This document shows, one piece after another, positions 46,032 to 58,939 of a stretch of 64,000 nucleotides of DNA. The stretch covers positions 1,213,768 through 1,277,767 of the forward strand of contig SCFE01000113.1 in NCBI GenBank assembly GCA_004352715.1, in the 5' to 3' direction. The notes under the pieces were generated by a model, which saw only the letters and a list, made by a program, of their open reading frames with translations, searched no databases and had not been told where the DNA came from. A program made the position numbers and the translations under genes. Numbering within the stretch: position 1 is the stretch's first letter; every line of letters begins with the position of its first letter. Origin of the DNA: Hofstenia miamia. Its lineage: Eukaryota; Xenacoelomorpha; Acoela.

Positions 46032-46829
46032 TGGCGGCCCCGCCGGCGTATACCACGTATGCTAAAAATAATTAAATTTGATTAAAAAATTGTCTGAATA
46101 GGCTTATACCGTGTTTTACAGGCCCACTCACCGAGTGCACATGCATGAAGCTACAGTTCGGTGTGTATATAGGCCTATATAAACCTAACATTTTTGTGTA
46201 TATCAATTTTTTCGGTCAGTCACGTCACTCTCATAACATTCTGTTATGAAAAAGTCCTACTTAAAGTAAATCACAATATGAACGTTGTACGCCGATGGAA
46301 ATCGGGCTCTATTCCAGAGTGAGTTGTTAGCTTCTTAAGAGATTTCTTTGACATGTTCTTGCTTAGTTTTAGTTCTCTGCAGAAATCATTAAAAAATCTT
46401 CATTCCAGTAGAAAAGCTTCTCATCAGCCTCCATTTGCTATAAAACATCATCGACTGAATAGTCAAAGAATCAACTTTTGGAATTTTACAATTGACATTT
46501 TTTTTGAAAGGCGTTTTGGCAATTGAGCTAGAATAGCATTTTGCATTTTCTGAAGCTGTGAATGGACAATTCTGTCCAAATATGTGGTAGAATAAATTTA
46601 AAATACCTTCTAGATTTGCGATAAGAACACCTTTGACAAGTAGAGCAAATGTACGATGGGGCAAAGTCCTTCTCACAATCAGCAGGAGATGATTTAAAAA
46701 AATTCCAATCCCTTTTTTGAATCTGCAGTAATTAGCATTTTTTACATTGAGCACAAGCAAAGCAAAACGAATCAGGATTTGCTTTATGCCTACGAGATAA
46801 TATAATATGAAAATAATAAACAACTTCTG

Positions 46830-47790
46830 TGTATTTGTATTTTATACTTTATCTGCCTTTTGAACAAAGCATACACAGCATTACTCATTGTGTGACCAGG
46901 GAATAGTAACCACCATGCGAGTCACATGAAAATAAAAATCTTATAAGACAGTGACTAATATGTGATTAAAATGATTTTTTTTATTGAAGGTAAGCTGCTC
47001 ATTTATTAATGCTCACGATGAATATTATAATTGCTTCCTTATTTAATTTTTTGAATAATACATTAATTCTTTTAATGTCAATATCTTTTCTTATGGACGA
47101 TAATTTTTTAAAAAAATTGGTAAGGTACTTAGTTTGATAAGTACTACACAATAATAAAATTTAAAGATATATCAAAACTTTGAGGTCGCAGTGTAAGAAG
47201 TAAAAAACCAAATGCATTTCTTAAGGATGAGCTTCATATGGACTTTGCAATTCCCCACATTTATAATCATAAAAATTTAATTGTATTTTTTGAAGAAATT
47301 AAATTTCTTAAATATATGTAGTGAATGATCTTAGTTCTAAAAGGTTCTATGAGAAAGCAAAAGTAGCTAGAAATTATTAGAAGTGAAGTTGTAGATTATA
47401 TTTTTTGGTGCAGAAGTAGTATCAAATAGGAACATTGGATTTTTTCATGCTCATTAACAAAGCAAAAAGTAATACTTATAGCACCAAATGAAACAAAACC
47501 TTCCTACAAGGATTGATAATAATTCATTTCTTAGCAATCCATGTAATTATTAGTAATTGTATATAATGCAAAATTTTTTGAAATGGCGAATACACTATTG
47601 TACTAAAAATATATTATTGCATTAAGTTTTAAGCAATAGTAATTTTAATATCAATTTTTCAAGACGTTTGAAATAGGTCATCTTAGTCATGTGAAGGCCA
47701 GGCTCGACCATCGGTGCATAAGGGGACCAGGACTGTCTCTAACTGTGCTTTCCGCTGCTGACATTTCCTTGTGTCTTATTGCATAAAATC
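46830..47790. other. AT-rich stretch without a recognised gene
   Basis: A GAAG/GTAAGC donor-like site at 46990 has no open exon before it. Confidence 0.45.
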
Positions 47791-48321
47791 CTTCCCAATC
47801 TTACAAAATTTTGGTTTAATTTTTGAAATAAGTTTATTGATCTCTTAATACTAAATAATGATGTTAATGAAACTATCTGACATAATACAATCCAAGCACA
47901 AATATGTGCCAAAAACTTTAGACAACTATTTTATGCAAATGATGTAAAAATTTGGATATTGAACTAATTTTATGTAATAGTGTGGAAGGACATAAAGATT
48001 TTCCATGATAACACAATATTGAATGCAAATCCAGAAATTAGGTTCAATTGATAGAAAACTTTTTTCTATTAAATTGTATGCTTTCACATATATCATAGGA
48101 TACAATGTTAACATAGTAGACCATTAATTGATGAAATAACCATGAAGACATAAAAATATCAATCCAATGAGAATCCAAAGGTAATTCAACGGTGATTTGA
48201 AAATTTTTGTTACCTAACTAATTCCAATACAATTCCAACTTTTCATTGGAATCGAAATGGTTTACAATTCCTATGGACAAGCCCCTTAGTGATAGTGTGC
48301 ATTCAAACAAATACAAATATA

Positions 48322-49634
48322 CAGGGTGTGTCAAAAGTAGCTTGACTTTCCAAATTACAATAACTTTTTATTTATATGACACCAAACAATAATATATGTA
48401 AATAAACAAACTCTAATAAGGGGAATTACAGGTATATTAAAACAAATGTTCAAATATTCCTCCATTCTGCTCAGTAGTAAGTTCACATCTTGGTATCATA
48501 TTCTGTACAGCTTGATGTAATTCATCAATGTTAAGTGAGTCAACTTCTTGTATGATCCTCCTTTTTAAATCATCCAGGTTTGTTGGAATGTATGCATGAT
48601 ATACCCGTGATTTAGAGTAGACCATAAATAAAAGTCAAGTGGACTCAGGTCAGGTGATCTATGAGGGCATGCATGACAAAAACATCTGCCAATAACACGC
48701 TCAGCTGGAAACTGGGTGCTGATGAAATCCCTGGCATGTTTGGAGTAGTGTGGTGGCGCACCATTATGCTGTAACAGATTGCATTTTTCGTTTCTGTTTT
48801 AGTTGTGGAAACATATGGTCACAGAGCATACTGGTATAATTATCCTGATTTACTGTACCCGGAGAGAAAAATGGCTTTAGAACATAATTTGCACTGAATG
48901 CCATCCATACACATAAATTTTCAGGGTGCAAGCCTTCTGTTATTACTTGCCAAGGGTTCTCAGACGCCCATATGATACAATTATGACAGTTGACCATTCC
49001 ATTCATAGATAAATAGGCCTCGTCTGATCAAAGCATATTATTGAACAAATTAGCATTGTCTAAAATCCATTGTGCAAATTCGAGACGATGATGATAGTCT
49101 GATTCAGTGATAGTTTGATGAAAGGCAATTTTGCATGTTCGCATACCACATGCTTTAAGAATTCGAAAAACACTTTTCTTTGGAATTGTAGTAGCTGCAG
49201 CAATAGAAGAAGAACTTGCATGGCCATTGCACATTTGCATCTTGCAGAATTTTAAGCGCACACTTTACCATTGGTTTCTGGTCTTCTTGGAGCAATGGTG
49301 TCCCTGATTTAGCAGCATTGTGCAAGGATTTTTTCTTTTCAAATTTTCTTATCTTGTTAGTGACAGCTGTAATAAAATGTCTTTGTGAATGTGGGGTGCT
49401 GTTTTAATGCCGCTGTTGCACTTTCTCCATTTTTGTAGTATACTTTTAATATTTCCAGTCTAGTGTCTAAATCCATGTCTAAAGTTAAAAAGTACTGGAA
49501 AAATAACAAAATGGTTGTGCATAGCATAAAGTCCCTTTATATAGTTATAAAATGACGAAATATTTCATCATCTTTCTGTATTGGTTGAATTTTTTAAGTT
49601 AGTTTAAAAGTAAATTTACTTTTAACACTCCCTG
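48322..49634 (-). mobile_element. Tc1/mariner-superfamily element, 1.3 kb
   Basis: Ends begin CAGGGTGTGTCAAAAGTA and, on the other strand, CAGGGAGTGTTAAAAGTA, with TA on both outer sides (48320-48321, 49635-49636). The element interrupts the duplicated block. The related ends at 62011 suggest a local subfamily with CAGGGTGT termini. Confidence 0.88.
48437..49476 (-). pseudogene. Mariner-type DDE transposase, inactive
   Basis: Start at 49476: MDLDTRLEILKVYYKNGESA, a helix-turn-helix start. Then KSVFRILKACGMRTCKIAFH, L-stop-SDEAYLSMNG (first catalytic Asp, TGG to TGA just before it), LCVWMAFSANYVLKPFF, and HNGAPPHYSKHARDF, where the second catalytic Asp is Asn. The proline-rich SPDLSPLDFYLWS with the third acidic residue follows. 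Three stops or shifts plus the D-to-N change make it dead. Confidence 0.82.
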
Positions 49635-50139
49635 TATTTGTAGACCCTATGTTTTTATTAAGCGAATTAACCGTATTGATTAAATATATTATTTAAGAAC
49701 ACCCTGTAATTTTGATTCTCAATATAAAAAGTCAATTAATTGATCACTTTTAGGGAATAGTTGTGCTAAGACACCAAAAATACGATTATTTTATTATTGT
49801 ACCTACTTGAAGTGCATGCTCATCCAAAAAGCTTGAATTATTTCTTTGCTCAGTCGAGGCGCTAGGTACCCACAGACTTTACAACTGCATGCAGTTAGTT
49901 ATTAAATTGGTATATTTATTCATTCCACACTCCTGACATACATTACTTTTTCTGTTTGAGAATGTTTGAAGTTTGCAGATGTGCGTACATAGCAGAGTTA
50001 AAACTTTTCATTATACAACCTGATTCTGTACATTATTTTGAATACATATGAAGTTACAAAGTTTGTTGTATTGATCGCAAGTAGTGGTTTCATTGTACAA
50101 TTTATCTTGGGAACCGCAAATGTGCTATAAAAACTTTAC
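49635..50139. other. Part of duplicated block copy 2, no gene
   Basis: 49640-49760 aligns with 25470-25600. The remainder is AT-rich without features. A second CACCCTGTA word at 49702 is part of the duplicated sequence rather than a transposon end. Confidence 0.5.
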
Positions 50140-53076
50140 TTGGAATTTTGTAGAAAGATCAATATAGAAATAGCTTTAAGAATATTTGACATTCACCTAC
50201 AACCTGATTTTTGTTGTATTATGATCATGTCTATGCAAAACAATGAAATTGATTTACCAAGTGAATCATATCATACTAGAGATGGAGATGATATCTTCAT
50301 AGCTGTTGAATGGAAAAATGGCAGTCAGGATACAATATCTTCTGTTAAAGTTGAGCACTAGAATGTTACAAAGCTCACAAAATCACGCTTATGTAAGAAT
50401 TAGATAGGAATTTTGCTGCCTTGGAATTTTAATGGACATTCAGAAGCTGAGACAGGATTGATATAAGCTTTTTCAGATCTAAACATCACAACTCAAACGT
50501 TAATTGGAACAAGATCACTCCCTATTTTCCTTGAAGATTTTAATGTTCAATGCTTCTTCAACAACATGAATGCAAAAGATTTTTGTCACAAAATTGAAAA
50601 GTATTATGAAAAAATAATTCATTGTCGAAAGAATCTTTTTGACATACCACATGGAAATTCAGTAAAAACTTTGTTAGAGGAAATGTCAAAAACTCTGAAT
50701 TTATTAATAAAGCATACACTATTACAGCAAATCACATTAAAAGCTTATCATGTGCTACATGCTCCTACGCTTCAGAAACGCTTTAAAAAGTTTAAAAGTG
50801 GAGATCATTTGCTTTTCATTAAAAAGACACTTGAATGGTACAAAGAAGAATGTATTGATCGTTTATTCAATGGAGGGTTGCTATTCATGCTGGATTATCC
50901 AAAGTTCACTTCGCCAATCACTGTTCGAAAAGGCCATTTGTCAAACTAGCTCTACAACGTCGAATGGCTGCAGCACTCAGAGCTTTTACTGATAGTCAGA
51001 ATAGTGGTCCACTATTGTCTGATCAGAGTGTTATGGGAAAACTTGAAGAGCTTCATCTCTCTGCAGAAGATATAAACCCAAATGAAATATTAACTGGAGA
51101 TTTATATAAGATAGACACAGATATATATTTTTTTTGGAGTTCATTCAGAAAACCGTCCGAAAATATATGGATCATGTGGCCTTTCAGGAGTGAATGTGGA
51201 TCACATGCGTGTTCTTCTTTGTTCAAAAAGATATTGGAATTTATCAGAAAAGCTTTCCAATTATATTTCTGATTTGACAAATATATTTATCTCAGGGAAT
51301 ATAAACCCAAAAATTATGGAGTCTTATATTTTATGCAGGAAGATTGAACTCAGTAAAAATGATCAAGGTAAAATAACAGACCACGTTAAAGATGATATTA
51401 TTGAATCAGCAGGGGTACAGCAAATATGTGAGGGTCATGAAGCTCGAATAGAAGGAAGTATTCATGCTGCATATGAAATTTTCCCTTCTGAAAATACAGA
51501 AGCAATATTGATGTTTGGTGCAACTGCCTTAAGAAATATGCAGCACATATGGCCTCGACTATCAACGTATTTGATAAATACGCCAGGATGATTGATACTT
51601 GGAGGAGGTAAGGAATTATTTTTTAAGGAATGAACAACTCAATATGACAATTTAGCAATGGTTTTTTATGCCCTGAGTATACTCCCCCTTATTAACTATT
51701 TAAATAAGTTGCAATGTCATCAAAAATGGTATGCAGATGATGCTTCAGGTATTGGAAATTTGCAAAGTGTCAAGGAATGGTGGGATACATTGAATGATCT
51801 TGGTTCTGAATATGGATGTTTCACAAATCCTGAAAAAAATGTTGGCTTGTTGTTAAGAATCAATCAAGCTTTCAAACAGCACAAGAACTATTTTTTCCAA
51901 ATGTCAACATCACATTTAAAGGACAAAAATATCTGGGCGCTTCTATTGGATCAGAACTTTTGTAAAAAAATTATGTTTAAAAGAGAATTGTATAATAGTG
52001 CTTAGAAATTGATAAAAGGACTGAAATATCATATACTAAACCTCATCTGCTTATCCGGTGTTTAGGAATGTACTACATGTACAATGTAAATGGAAATTTT
52101 TACCGAGAACAATTCCTGTGACAACATCGAATTATGAAAACTGGAATATATAATGCATAAGTTCCTGGAGTCTCTATTCGGAAGAGTTTTAGGCAAAGAG
52201 CAACGAGATATTAAGGCCTTGCCATGTTCTGAAGGCGGCATGGGAATTATAGATCTAAACAGAATGCAACTCTTGAGTATGGTAACTCACAAATTTTAGT
52301 TGCTAATTTGAAACAAGCAATAATTGATAAAAAAATTATTGCTGTACGGACAACAGACAAACAAAATTGATTTTAAAAAAACGTAAAAGCAACTTCAATA
52401 CCACAAAAAATTGTCTATTTTAAATAACTGCTCCTCTGAAACAATGAAATCTTGATTTGCTAGAGCCAAGAGGAACATATTTATGGCCAACTACTCCACC
52501 ATCACGAAATCTTGGCTTCTACCTACTTAAACAGGATGAATTTCGAAATGCCACCAGCCTTCGGTATAATTTACCAATAATGCGATTATCACAAACATGT
52601 GAGTGTGTTGCTTCAAATAGCATTGATCATGCATTGATATATAAGCTTGGAGGCTTCATTATCATGAGAATTAATACAGTAAGAGACTTAGAAAACTGAA
52701 TTATTATCTAAAGTTTTCAAGGATGTTTCTATAGAGCCATCATTAATGGAACTTAGTGAAGGAGAAAAAATTGAAATTAATTGCAACACCGAAAGTAATA
52801 CTCGACTTGACATATTGTGTAGATCGTTTTGGGCACCAACTACAAAAATCCACGTTTGTTGTACGGATTACACATCCCAATGCGTCATCAAATCAAAGTA
52901 AAACAGTTGCTCAAATTTTATCAGAACACGATACTTCCAAGGAAAGAGCATGCCAAAATCGTGTGCAGATCATTGAAAATGCTTCGTTCACCCCTTCCCC
53001 TCCCCTCATATTTCCAACCAATAGCACTATGGGTGAAGAACCTATTTGAAATCATGCATTTTTTGCTGAAATGTTA
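50140..53076 (+). mobile_element. Dead LINE-like RT element with YADD core and C-terminal cysteine/endonuclease region
   Basis: Frames in order: DDIFIAVEWKNGSQDTI (50290), NAKDFCHKIEKYYEKIIHCR and NLFDIPHGNSVK (50570), MESYILCRKIELSKNDQGKI and CEGHEARIEGSIHAAYEIFP (51310-51490), FGATALRNMQHIWPRLSTYL, GGGKELFF..E.TTQYDNLA, then CHQKWYADDASGIGNLQSVK with the YADD catalytic box (51718), YGCFTNPEKN, and near 52590 CECVASNSIDHALIYKLGGF, a Cys/His unit preceding NTRLDILCRSFWAP. This order matches RT proteins I recall as multicopy in cnidarians and other marine invertebrates. The tail resembles LINEs with restriction-like endonucleases. Many stops and shifts are present. Confidence 0.7.
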
Positions 53077-53590
53077 AGCAATAAAATGAATTGTAGTTAT
53101 GCATATGCAATTAGTTACATAAGAAAGATGCTTTCTTTTACAATTTAAAGAACAGTATTAATTGCTCTTCATGGTAAAAGAAAGAAAATGTATCAAAATC
53201 TTACTCCTGTAAATGAAATTGATGTCAATTTGATTTAAGTTTTTACTATTAATTAATGCCTAACATACATGGAAGATCAACTGTTAAATGATAATATTTA
53301 ATCTTTGTAATTGAGATTTTGTAAATTACATAAATATTTTTTATAATTTATTATCGGAAATCATTGCAGTGTTAATTTTATAGATATATATTTTCTTTCT
53401 TTGTTAAAAATTGTAAATTTGGTGATTTTTAGGTATTTTATTTTGTTGATTTAAATGTACGTAGTTCATTTCGTCTGGGACGGATTGCATAGTCAAATAG
53501 CAGGCTAATAAATGTGAATATTGATGTGCGCTTAGCTTACTTTCCAACTGTTGTTTTGCAAGAATATGGAATGAACAGTTTTGCTATTTT
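53077..53590. other. AT-rich stretch without a gene
   Basis: Probably the 3' end of the RT element and its target DNA. No terminal repeat was seen. Confidence 0.4.
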
Positions 53591-53702
53591 CGAGCATAAG
53601 AAACTACAAACATGTATTTATTGATCGATTTTCAAAACATTACATTACGACATCTAACGATTGCAAAAGTTTACAAAGTTTATTTTGATTTTATTAAAAT
53701 TT

Positions 53703-53779
53703 ATGAAAGAAAAATCAATGTAGTTATTGTTTCTAATTTTCTTCGTAGTTATACTACCTGTCTCTGAAAGACATTATAG
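53703..53779 (+). pseudogene. Second copy of the signal-peptide exon, with a stop at codon 7
   Basis: The 77 nt match exon 1 at 25919-25995 with no indels and the same AG/GTACG-type donor. Codon 7, TGG in copy 1, is TAG here. The remaining residues are LLFLIFFVVILPVSERHY, still hydrophobic. It is either the dead first exon of a second gene copy lying downstream or an isolated exon duplicate. Confidence 0.65.
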
Positions 53780-53939
53780 GTACGATCTTCTCTTTGATAT
53801 AAATACCTGTAATCATCTTGTATAGAGTTCCAAATATCTAATCATTATTTTCCAATTTTACACAGGATATTTTTTAATGAACTTTAACAAATTGTTTTAA
53901 GCCTTTTATAAAAGAGAGTAAAATAGAATTTTAGCCAGT

Positions 53940-55960
53940 AACAATGTAGTTCTGCAAATACGAATGAATAAATTATCGTAGAACAAACTGTTTTAATAAA
54001 AATAATAATAATATAACAATGGCCCAACTCGAGCTGAACACAATATGTTTTTGCCCAAACCGAATTTGGAACGAATCTACATTGATCCGAAATCGGAAGA
54101 AATTTGGAGGAGAACTCAAACTCGATTGAAAATACACTTTATCCATTAGAAATTTATATTTTTAGTAAAAGAAATTCGAAATTATTGTAGAATTTGAAGG
54201 GACTCGATTTAACCCAGAAATTTCTTGCAAAAATAATTAAGTTGAAACGTATATATGCAGAAACAGACCAAGACAAGAAAACGCTAATTTCTGCCAAGCC
54301 ACTGCATTTTACATTGAATTTATGATTCATTGAAACAAATTCATTTCTCACTTAAGCGTATTCAAACTTTAACTAAACCTTACTATTCTTTATGTCCCTA
54401 GTTGCAAAATCAAGTTGAATACACGTAAAATGTTACTTTTTTGCAATTTTCAGATAAAAATTGTCATGTAAGTTTTCTGTAATTACCAAATTGGTTTTAT
54501 ATAGTTCTATAATTGTCCTTACCATGGTATATACGAGATTAGAAAACAGGTTTCATGTTGAAAGTGTTGGAGATAACCTTTGGTCGATGTAAACTCCCTG
54601 GTTTATATAAATTCTGATTGATGTAAACTCTGTACTCCGAATCTACTACTGCTAGTAAACTACATTTAATTTTTGCAGATCATTAATAACTGATAAAAAT
54701 AACAAATATAACAAAAATATTACTACTAATATTTATAAAAATTAAACATTTTTGTTGTAATTGAATAAACATAGTAATAATATTTATATATATTGACCTG
54801 GAAATTTGCGCTAAATATTATCTAGCACCCGCAATGTCTGTACCAAACCCAACTCACACCCGCGCACTTTTAAGAAATCTGTACTCAGCCCATCCCACTC
54901 CCGCAACAAACAAAAATCATAAAAGCAGATTTTTAGAAAAAACAACCCGTGTTTTTACCTAGAAAAATTGTTATCACATAAAAGGTATTTTGTATTTTAA
55001 AATAGACCACAGTGCAGTATACACACTATCATGGATTTCTACAAAGTACTTGTTAACTTAATGTCTACTCGTGTTGTGGCATATACTTTTGTATAAGATA
55101 TTGATATTTACATTTGATAAGATACTGAAATATCAGTCTCATGTTCCAACTGTGGATATTAGTATCAGGGATATTGTTAAGTAAGCATTAATATACTGTA
55201 ATTATAAGACATATACCGTAATCTGAAATTATAGTTTCTTATTATTATAATAATAAGCAATTTCAGAAAAAAGTACACATATATTGATTTCAAAATCGTG
55301 TATATAAGAAAATTATTAATTTTTTCACATTGTTTTTGTAACACATTCTTCTTTTCTGGAGGTTACATGCGTTTGTTTTCTTGATGTTGAGTTTATAGCA
55401 TTCTGATGATGAGGACGTCATTAATAAACCGACTGTTCCACCTGATCACAAAGAGATACTTTGATTTTTACAAACATCAAATATTAGAAATGGACTATGA
55501 GAAGTAACGAAGGTCCAACTATTAAGGGAAGCAATATGAAATAAAACATCAATGAAAAGGAGAAAAATACAATGTTCAAATATTGTCCAGAAAAATTGGA
55601 AAATGTCATAATGAATCTATAAGAACAACCTTGATGGTTATTGTGGCAATGATAAAATTGTTTTTCACTAAAAAGTAGAAGATATGGCTGTCAATATCCA
55701 AAGTACTATTGTTAGGATTTTTTTTTACTGCAGAAACCATGACTCAGTTAAAGAATTTGGATATCTTCTGCTTTATCGGATATACTCTTGACGATCATTT
55801 ACAATAGGAACAGCAAGACTCTTAAAACTTGCTTCAAAAAAAACATTTTAATGGCTTGGGCATTTTGTTGGTTTCAAATATTTTATATTTTTATTATATG
55901 AAGCCCAACATGTTTAAATTCAAAACTATGGAAGGTTGTAAAATCATGAACAGATATGTG
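53940..55960. other. AT-rich stretch without a recognised gene
   Basis: CCCAAC/CCGAA-type words at 54020-54120 and 54835-54910 recall those at 14750-15120 and may be scattered copies of one degraded repeat. No coding block was seen. Confidence 0.4.
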
Positions 55961-55968
55961 TTTAGCTA

Positions 55969-57060
55969 TTACTCATCCATTCTATTTAAACTGGAAAGAG
56001 TGTGAAGTTTATTCAAAAATATTTTAGTCAAGTTCTTCTCATTGCTCTTGATTAAATTACTAATCTTCTCAGGTATGTGTGGGTTTGTTTTGTTCCATGA
56101 TCCCTTTTCATTTATTCTTGAGTTGTTCTCTAACATGACTTGGATGTCCACTGCTTTTCATATCATTTTTTTGATGCTGTCGTCGACATCACATTTGATT
56201 TCAAATTGTTGTTTGACTTTCTCCGGAAGACCTTTGGTAATGTGGGAGAAGAGGTCATATTTTGAGAAGAGTCCTCCTCTCGAACTAAGTATGAGGAGTC
56301 TTTGTTCTTGTGACATATAGTTGTGTATGTTGTCTTATTTTTTCAATTTAGTTGAGTTTAGAATCAGTCTATATTGATTTTTGAAGCTTTCATTGCAGTA
56401 GTATTCGAGGAAGTCTCTGGTAAGGGCTTTGTAATTCGTTTTGGTTTTGGTATCTAATATTAGGTAGTGTTGGTAGGATGCTCCTGACAAGCTAGTGGCA
56501 GCTGTGCAGCTGCGGCAGTTTGGTTTACTTTGTGCTCCTTCATCATTAGTTCGAATAATTGTAGCCATTCTTTGAATGTGTGAGAGTATGCGTCGATTTT
56601 ACCTGTGAAGGTTTTTAGTTGTGCTTTGCAGGGAGTTGTTTCTTCAATATCAATCTCCGGGAGTATCGTGTTTTTGAATTTTGGTTTAGTTGGCTTCTCT
56701 AGCTTCATGTTGTTTGTCACTCATTTGGTGACCTCTTGCATTAGTTCCCAATTATTTTCTCCTTTTCGTCTTCTTCTTTGGGAGTTAGTTTGTCAGGTTT
56801 GCTTGTTGTGCCTGCTTTGGCTCGAGTGTTTCTTCGAGGTGCCATCAGGTCATTTTCGGGTTCTTCCTCGATGATTATTTTGTGTGTGTATTGGGTTTTT
56901 CTCCGTCTCTTTTTCGTCATTTTCTTTGGAGAGTTTTGTTAGTCTCATTTTTTCTTTTAAATGATCTAATTCGAGTTGGTTGCATTGTTGATCATTTTCT
57001 TTTTTGAGTTCTGAGTATAATTTTTCCCATCTTGTGTTTTGAAATGAAAAAATAGAATTC
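55969..57060 (-). pseudogene. Retrotransposon gag remnant
   Basis: Leftward from about 57030: a charged coiled-coil start (NQLELDHLKEKMRLTKLSKE), a basic stretch MAPRRNTRAKAGTTSKPDKL, then KTFTGKIDAYSHTFKEWLQL followed by FELMMKEHKVNQTAAAAQLP, LILDTKTKTNYKALTRDFLE and YNESFKNQYRL-like sequence, ending GLFSKYDLFSHITKGLPEKV. The helical 'F.G.....F.EWL..FEL' pattern is that of Ty3-type gag capsids. Frameshifts split it into four pieces. It is on the opposite strand to the Ty3 pol at 59 kb, so they are different elements. Confidence 0.6.
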
Positions 57061-57670
57061 AGTCATATAAAAAATCATGTAAGATTAATCATCTTTGATA
57101 CTTACAAATGTATGATAATGGTCTACTGAAGAGTACACCAAGCTATCTTCAAATACTGCTAGAATTGTGCTTTGTCTTCAAATTGCTGGTTGAGCATCTA
57201 ACTCCTAAACAATTTCATAATTTTTTTCTAATTATATCATCATATCTTGGAGCACTTCTGAATGTGTCGACAATCGGCATTGCTTAATGTAAATCTGTTT
57301 TCCTTGCTTGTAATGAAAGATCAATAGGAATTAATTCTTCAGGGATGTTAGTTACTAAAAAGAAAACTTCATGTCAGAAATCAACATACTTCCCAGTAAA
57401 ATATCATTGTTAAGATTCATATGTTGAACAGCATTTAATTTTATAAATATTTCCCTTTGACCTGCTGAATTCCAACTGTTTCTTGCTAATGACCTGATCA
57501 AGTTGTAAATGGGTTGTGCCACATCTATTGCTAATATTTTTGAGCTGAGTTGAGTTGGGTTACGCAATATGAAGTCATACAAACATATATAAATGGGTTG
57601 GGTCAATGCTTCAAAAATATGGGTAGGAATAGATAATTAAATAAAATTGCATTCACATTTGGTTTATGTA
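57061..57670. other. Unclassified, possible gene remnant on the minus strand
   Basis: A minus-strand frame at 57606-57355 reads LIRSLARNSWNSAGQREIFI and KLNAVQHMNLNNDILLGS, protein-like but unrecognised. It continues, with a stop, towards PEELIPIDLSLQARKTDLH. It could be part of the neighbouring retrotransposon. Confidence 0.3.
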
Positions 57671-57679
57671 TATTGGCTT

Positions 57680-58600
57680 TGTTAACAGCTACCAAAAATT
57701 TTAGAAATAGCATAAATATTAGTGAGTGTTCAGCAGTTGCATGCTCAGATTTATCAAAAGCTTTTAACTTATCGACCACCACATTATAATTAAAAAAGTA
57801 ACAATTCTGGGCTTTTTAGAAAAAATTGCAAACCTAATATCCAGCTATCTCCATAATCATAAATAAAAAGTTAAATTTAATGAAATTCCCTTTTAATGAA
57901 AATGGTGGCCAGCAAGGAACAATTTTGGGACTCTTACTATTCAATTGTATATTTGAGGAATGGCTAAGAACTACTAAATTCCCGAAAACTTGGAAAACTG
58001 CTATAGGAATAACAATATTCCAAAATCACAACCGCCTAAACTGCATAATTTAAGACAAATTAGCATTACTTCATTATTGTCAAGAACTTTTGAAAAACTT
58101 GTATTTAATGTTCACATTAAAAAATCTTCAATAGTCATTTAAATATAAATCAGCATGGATTCCGAACAAATGGAACAACAACAAATGCAGTTATCGAATT
58201 ATGAAAATATAGAATTCAGTCATATAAAAATGGAAATTATAATTATGTAAGATTAATCAGCCTTGATATCAAGAAAGCCTTTGACAATATAAATCACTAC
58301 ATTTTATTTGAAAAGTTAAACAATACAATACATTTAAATCCGTACATCAATAATTGGCCTGATTGTTTCATTGGTGATAGGCAGTAAATGGTTAAATATA
58401 ATACCAGACTTTCATATATGGAAAAGATGAACGAGTGTTTCTCAAGGTTCTGTTTGTGGCCCATTTCTGTTCGGAATATATGTATTGATTCTTTAAACTT
58501 TAAATCCTTAAATATTACAAATGTTCTATTATTAAATATGCTGATGATACATTGTGTACCATAATCCAAAGCATAATGCTGCTAAAGAAGNAGAAAGAAG
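57680..58600 (+). mobile_element. Two rearranged CR1/jockey-like LINE fragments
   Basis: 57730-57950 contains SDLSKAFN and NEN-GGQQGTILG, RT motifs that normally lie after the next block. 57955-58590 starts earlier in the protein (EEWLRTTKFPKTWKTAIGI), then, in several frames, HLNINQHGFRTNGTTTNAV, SLDIKKAFDNINHYILFEKL. A single N at 58591 follows. The order shows two copies joined, both dead. Confidence 0.65.
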
Positions 58601-58935
58601 ATCAGATGATTAGTCAAAACTAAGATCAAATTATGATTATTGATTAAAAAACAATTTATGTTTAATTATTACATTATCTTTGTAAATGCAACTAAGTATT
58701 AATATAGCAAATTAGTACTTGTCGTCGAATTTGACCAAATGAAGGGGGCAAATTCGCTTCCATTATTTTTAGCCATTTTTGGCCGACAATCTAAATTTGA
58801 ATTTCGAACAACAGGTACTTTTTGGAAGTTAACTATAAATATGCGAGAAATCATTTTGGAAATTGTTGAAGTAAATTCTTAGAAAATCTTATCTTTAGAT
58901 TTTATATTTGTTTGCTTATTTATACAGAATGTCAA
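58601..58935. other. AT-rich spacer
   Basis: Nothing recognised between the LINE fragments and the Ty3-like pol. Confidence 0.5.
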
Positions 58936-58939
58936 GCTA

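Larger units (their letters stand above)
45379..46790 (-). pseudogene. Remnants of an uncharacterised multicopy metazoan gene
   Basis: The right-hand piece (about 46790-46630, leftward) reads HKANPDSFCFACAQ, then SPADCEKDFAPSYICSTCQRC, two CxxC zinc-type pairs. The left piece (45579-45379) reads LLFRYQEQFSKYIVTFSEEH followed by GERMHQQMKSFEERFDGW. I recognise these as the N-terminal cysteine region and the conserved SEEHGER(F/M)HQ...EER segment of one multicopy uncharacterised family found in insects, spiders and cnidarians. The middle is replaced by a microsatellite and duplicated DNA, so it is a pseudogene. It may be transposon-related. Confidence 0.5.
47790..53935 (+). repeat. Duplicated block, copy 2 (partner 24850-26110), interrupted
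   Basis: Homology to copy 1 occurs at 47790-48310, resumes at about 49640-49760 after the mariner, and again at 53590-53935 after the RT element. Removing the two insertions restores a nearly continuous block, so the duplication predates both insertions. Confidence 0.7.

Noticed and set aside
49695-49710. CACCCTGTA at 49702 as another mariner end
   Set aside because: The same place in the duplicated block copy 1 (about 25535) reads as ordinary sequence, and no partner end exists.
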